NCBI GenBank assembly: GCA_018417955.1 | Contig: JACTVC010000002.1 | Location: 1 to 64,000, forward strand | Origin: Laccaria trichodermophora | Lineage: Eukaryota > Basidiomycota > Agaricomycetes > Agaricales > Hydnangiaceae | DNA length: 64,000 nt | Reading direction: 5' to 3' | Shown here: positions 62,948 to 64,000 of the stretch, one piece after another | Numbering within the stretch: the first letter of the stretch is position 1 | Layout: each line of letters opens with the position of its first letter | Made by a program: the position numbers and the translations under genes | Notes under the pieces: model-generated | What the model saw: the letters and a program-made list of their open reading frames with translations, nothing else | The model's database searches: none | Told to the model about the DNA's origin: nothing

Positions 62948-64000
62948 ATGGTAGTCTATGCATTCGGTCGGCGGGCGCTGGAGTTGGTAGTTTGGGGTTT
63001 GACGAGTGTTGCCCTTGTGCAGAGTGTCATCACATCTTTCCTACCGCAGGTCCGTCGTTGATCCTCAGTCTACGAAGAGAATTCGTGGCTAATTACCCCT
63101 TCTACAGTCCTTCTTTTTCGACTGGAACCTTCCTGGACAAACATACCCTATTCCCGTAACAGGTTCTCCCTAACTTATATGATCGGCACCAGAGCAGCTT
63201 CTTGACACCTCTCCTAGTTCAATGCGGAAACATCCATATCGTTTGGGAGCGAAGTACTGCAACAGGGTACGTTTGTTTGGCCATTTCATTATCCATTTCC
63301 ATGTCGATTTGTGCGATTCATCCAGCCCAAACAACGTTGGTCCATACTACCTTCAAATCTATACATCGTTAGTGAACAGCAACCTTTTGCCTCACCGCTC
63401 ATCACCTAACACCACAACAGGATCTACATTGTTCCAATTATCATCCCCGTTGGGAACGTCCTGACTTACGTGAGTTGGAATTAACAAAACTCTTGGATCG
63501 TGAGATTCTGACTCCTCCTTAGGACTGGCAAGTCCCTTTCCCACCGGGCACCCTTGTGAGCACTATCCGTCTAAAGACTAGACATACATTAAACATTTTG
63601 AGTCTATAGTACCAAATATGCATGGTGAGTTTCCTGTCTTCCCATCCTCCTTCTATTCTAAATCTTGACCACCAGTTCGACACAAACGGTAACACCGGAG
63701 GGTGTCAAGCCACGTACACAGTCATTGCTAATACAACGGTCACAACACCGACTTGCGCTAACGTTACCTTACCGCCCCTTCTTTCCATCGATGCCCAAGT
63801 TAATAATGGGCCGTTGTCGCAAGTTGGTTGGATCAATCAAGTCAGTCTCATTTGTAGCATCGTTGGTGACTCGAGCCTTCTTTCTAACTCTCCTCCAAAG
63901 TGCACCGATATTTCTATCACCCCGAAAAACGGGACGCCGCCATATTTGCTTACGGTTCGCCCGATTTTCCCTTCGGTCAACTCCATCCCCTGATAATTTG
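62948..64000 (+). CDS. single-pass membrane protein, family member 4 (runs off right edge)
   Basis: Fourth copy of the family. ATG 62948 gives MVVYAFGRRALELVVWGLTS. Exons give SFFFDWNLPGQTYPIPVT, VQCGNIHIVWERSTATG, NNVGPYYLQIYTS, IYIVPIIIPVGNVLTY, DWQVPFPPGTL, YQICM, FDTNGNTGGCQATYTV, LSIDAQVNNGPLSQVGWINQ and CTDISITPKNGTPPYLLT. The window ends inside the ectodomain, before the membrane helix. It is closest to the copy at 20183 by the GNTGGCQATYTVIANTT stretch. It lies 21 kb from the other three and is not part of the inverted duplication. Confidence 0.75.

Overview
The window is nuclear DNA of a mushroom-forming basidiomycete (Agaricomycetes, probably Agaricales). The evidence is dense genes with many short GT-AG introns (about 45-60 nt), intron-containing tRNAs, and families typical of agaric genomes: Plavaka and Tnp2-type transposases, a DUF6533 membrane protein, a NACHT NTPase without close homologue repeats, an NB-ARC/TPR protein, an A1 aspartic protease and a divergent Spt5-like protein. 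No species can be named from sequence alone. All gene models were spliced by eye.

Layout. 1-5.7 kb is a transposon graveyard: a Tnp2-type protein entering from the left edge, a truncated Plavaka transposase abutting a transposon-associated reading frame, a 14-bp minisatellite and a small gene with an internal tandem duplication. 6-18.6 kb holds a three-member WD40 family (two members end in a membrane segment), an F-box protein, an Spt5-like KOW protein and small lineage-specific genes. 20-27 kb and 34.7-41.6 kb are linked by duplication: a block with a type I membrane-protein gene, tRNA-Ile sequences and a Pro/Ser-rich gene (22.6-26.8 kb) is repeated in inverted orientation at 34.7-39.7 kb. 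The inverted copy lies between two direct copies of a second block carrying a four-helix membrane-protein gene. Between the two arms sit a NACHT gene (28.5-30.4 kb) and repeat debris.

The second copy of the Pro/Ser-rich gene is dead. It has lost its 5' end, holds a 336-bp solo LTR (TG...CA, 5-bp target duplication) and is hit at its stop codon by a 798-bp hAT-like element with an 8-bp target duplication. A second 798-bp copy of that element, with a different 8-bp duplication, sits at 31.5-32.3 kb. Both carry the same small zinc-finger (PHD-like) reading frame ending at the same premature stop.

The right third has a J-domain protein, an aspartic protease, an NB-ARC/TPR NLR-like gene on the minus strand, a protease pseudogene broken by an internal inversion, an intron-containing tRNA-Tyr, a DUF6533 gene, the pyruvate dehydrogenase E1-alpha gene (the only obvious central-metabolism gene) and a fourth member of the type I membrane-protein family running off the right edge.

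Most noteworthy: the four-member single-pass membrane-protein family with a shared Cys-containing ectodomain and a shared cytoplasmic motif, sharing a neighbourhood with two STAND NTPases; and the nested duplications with datable transposon insertions.
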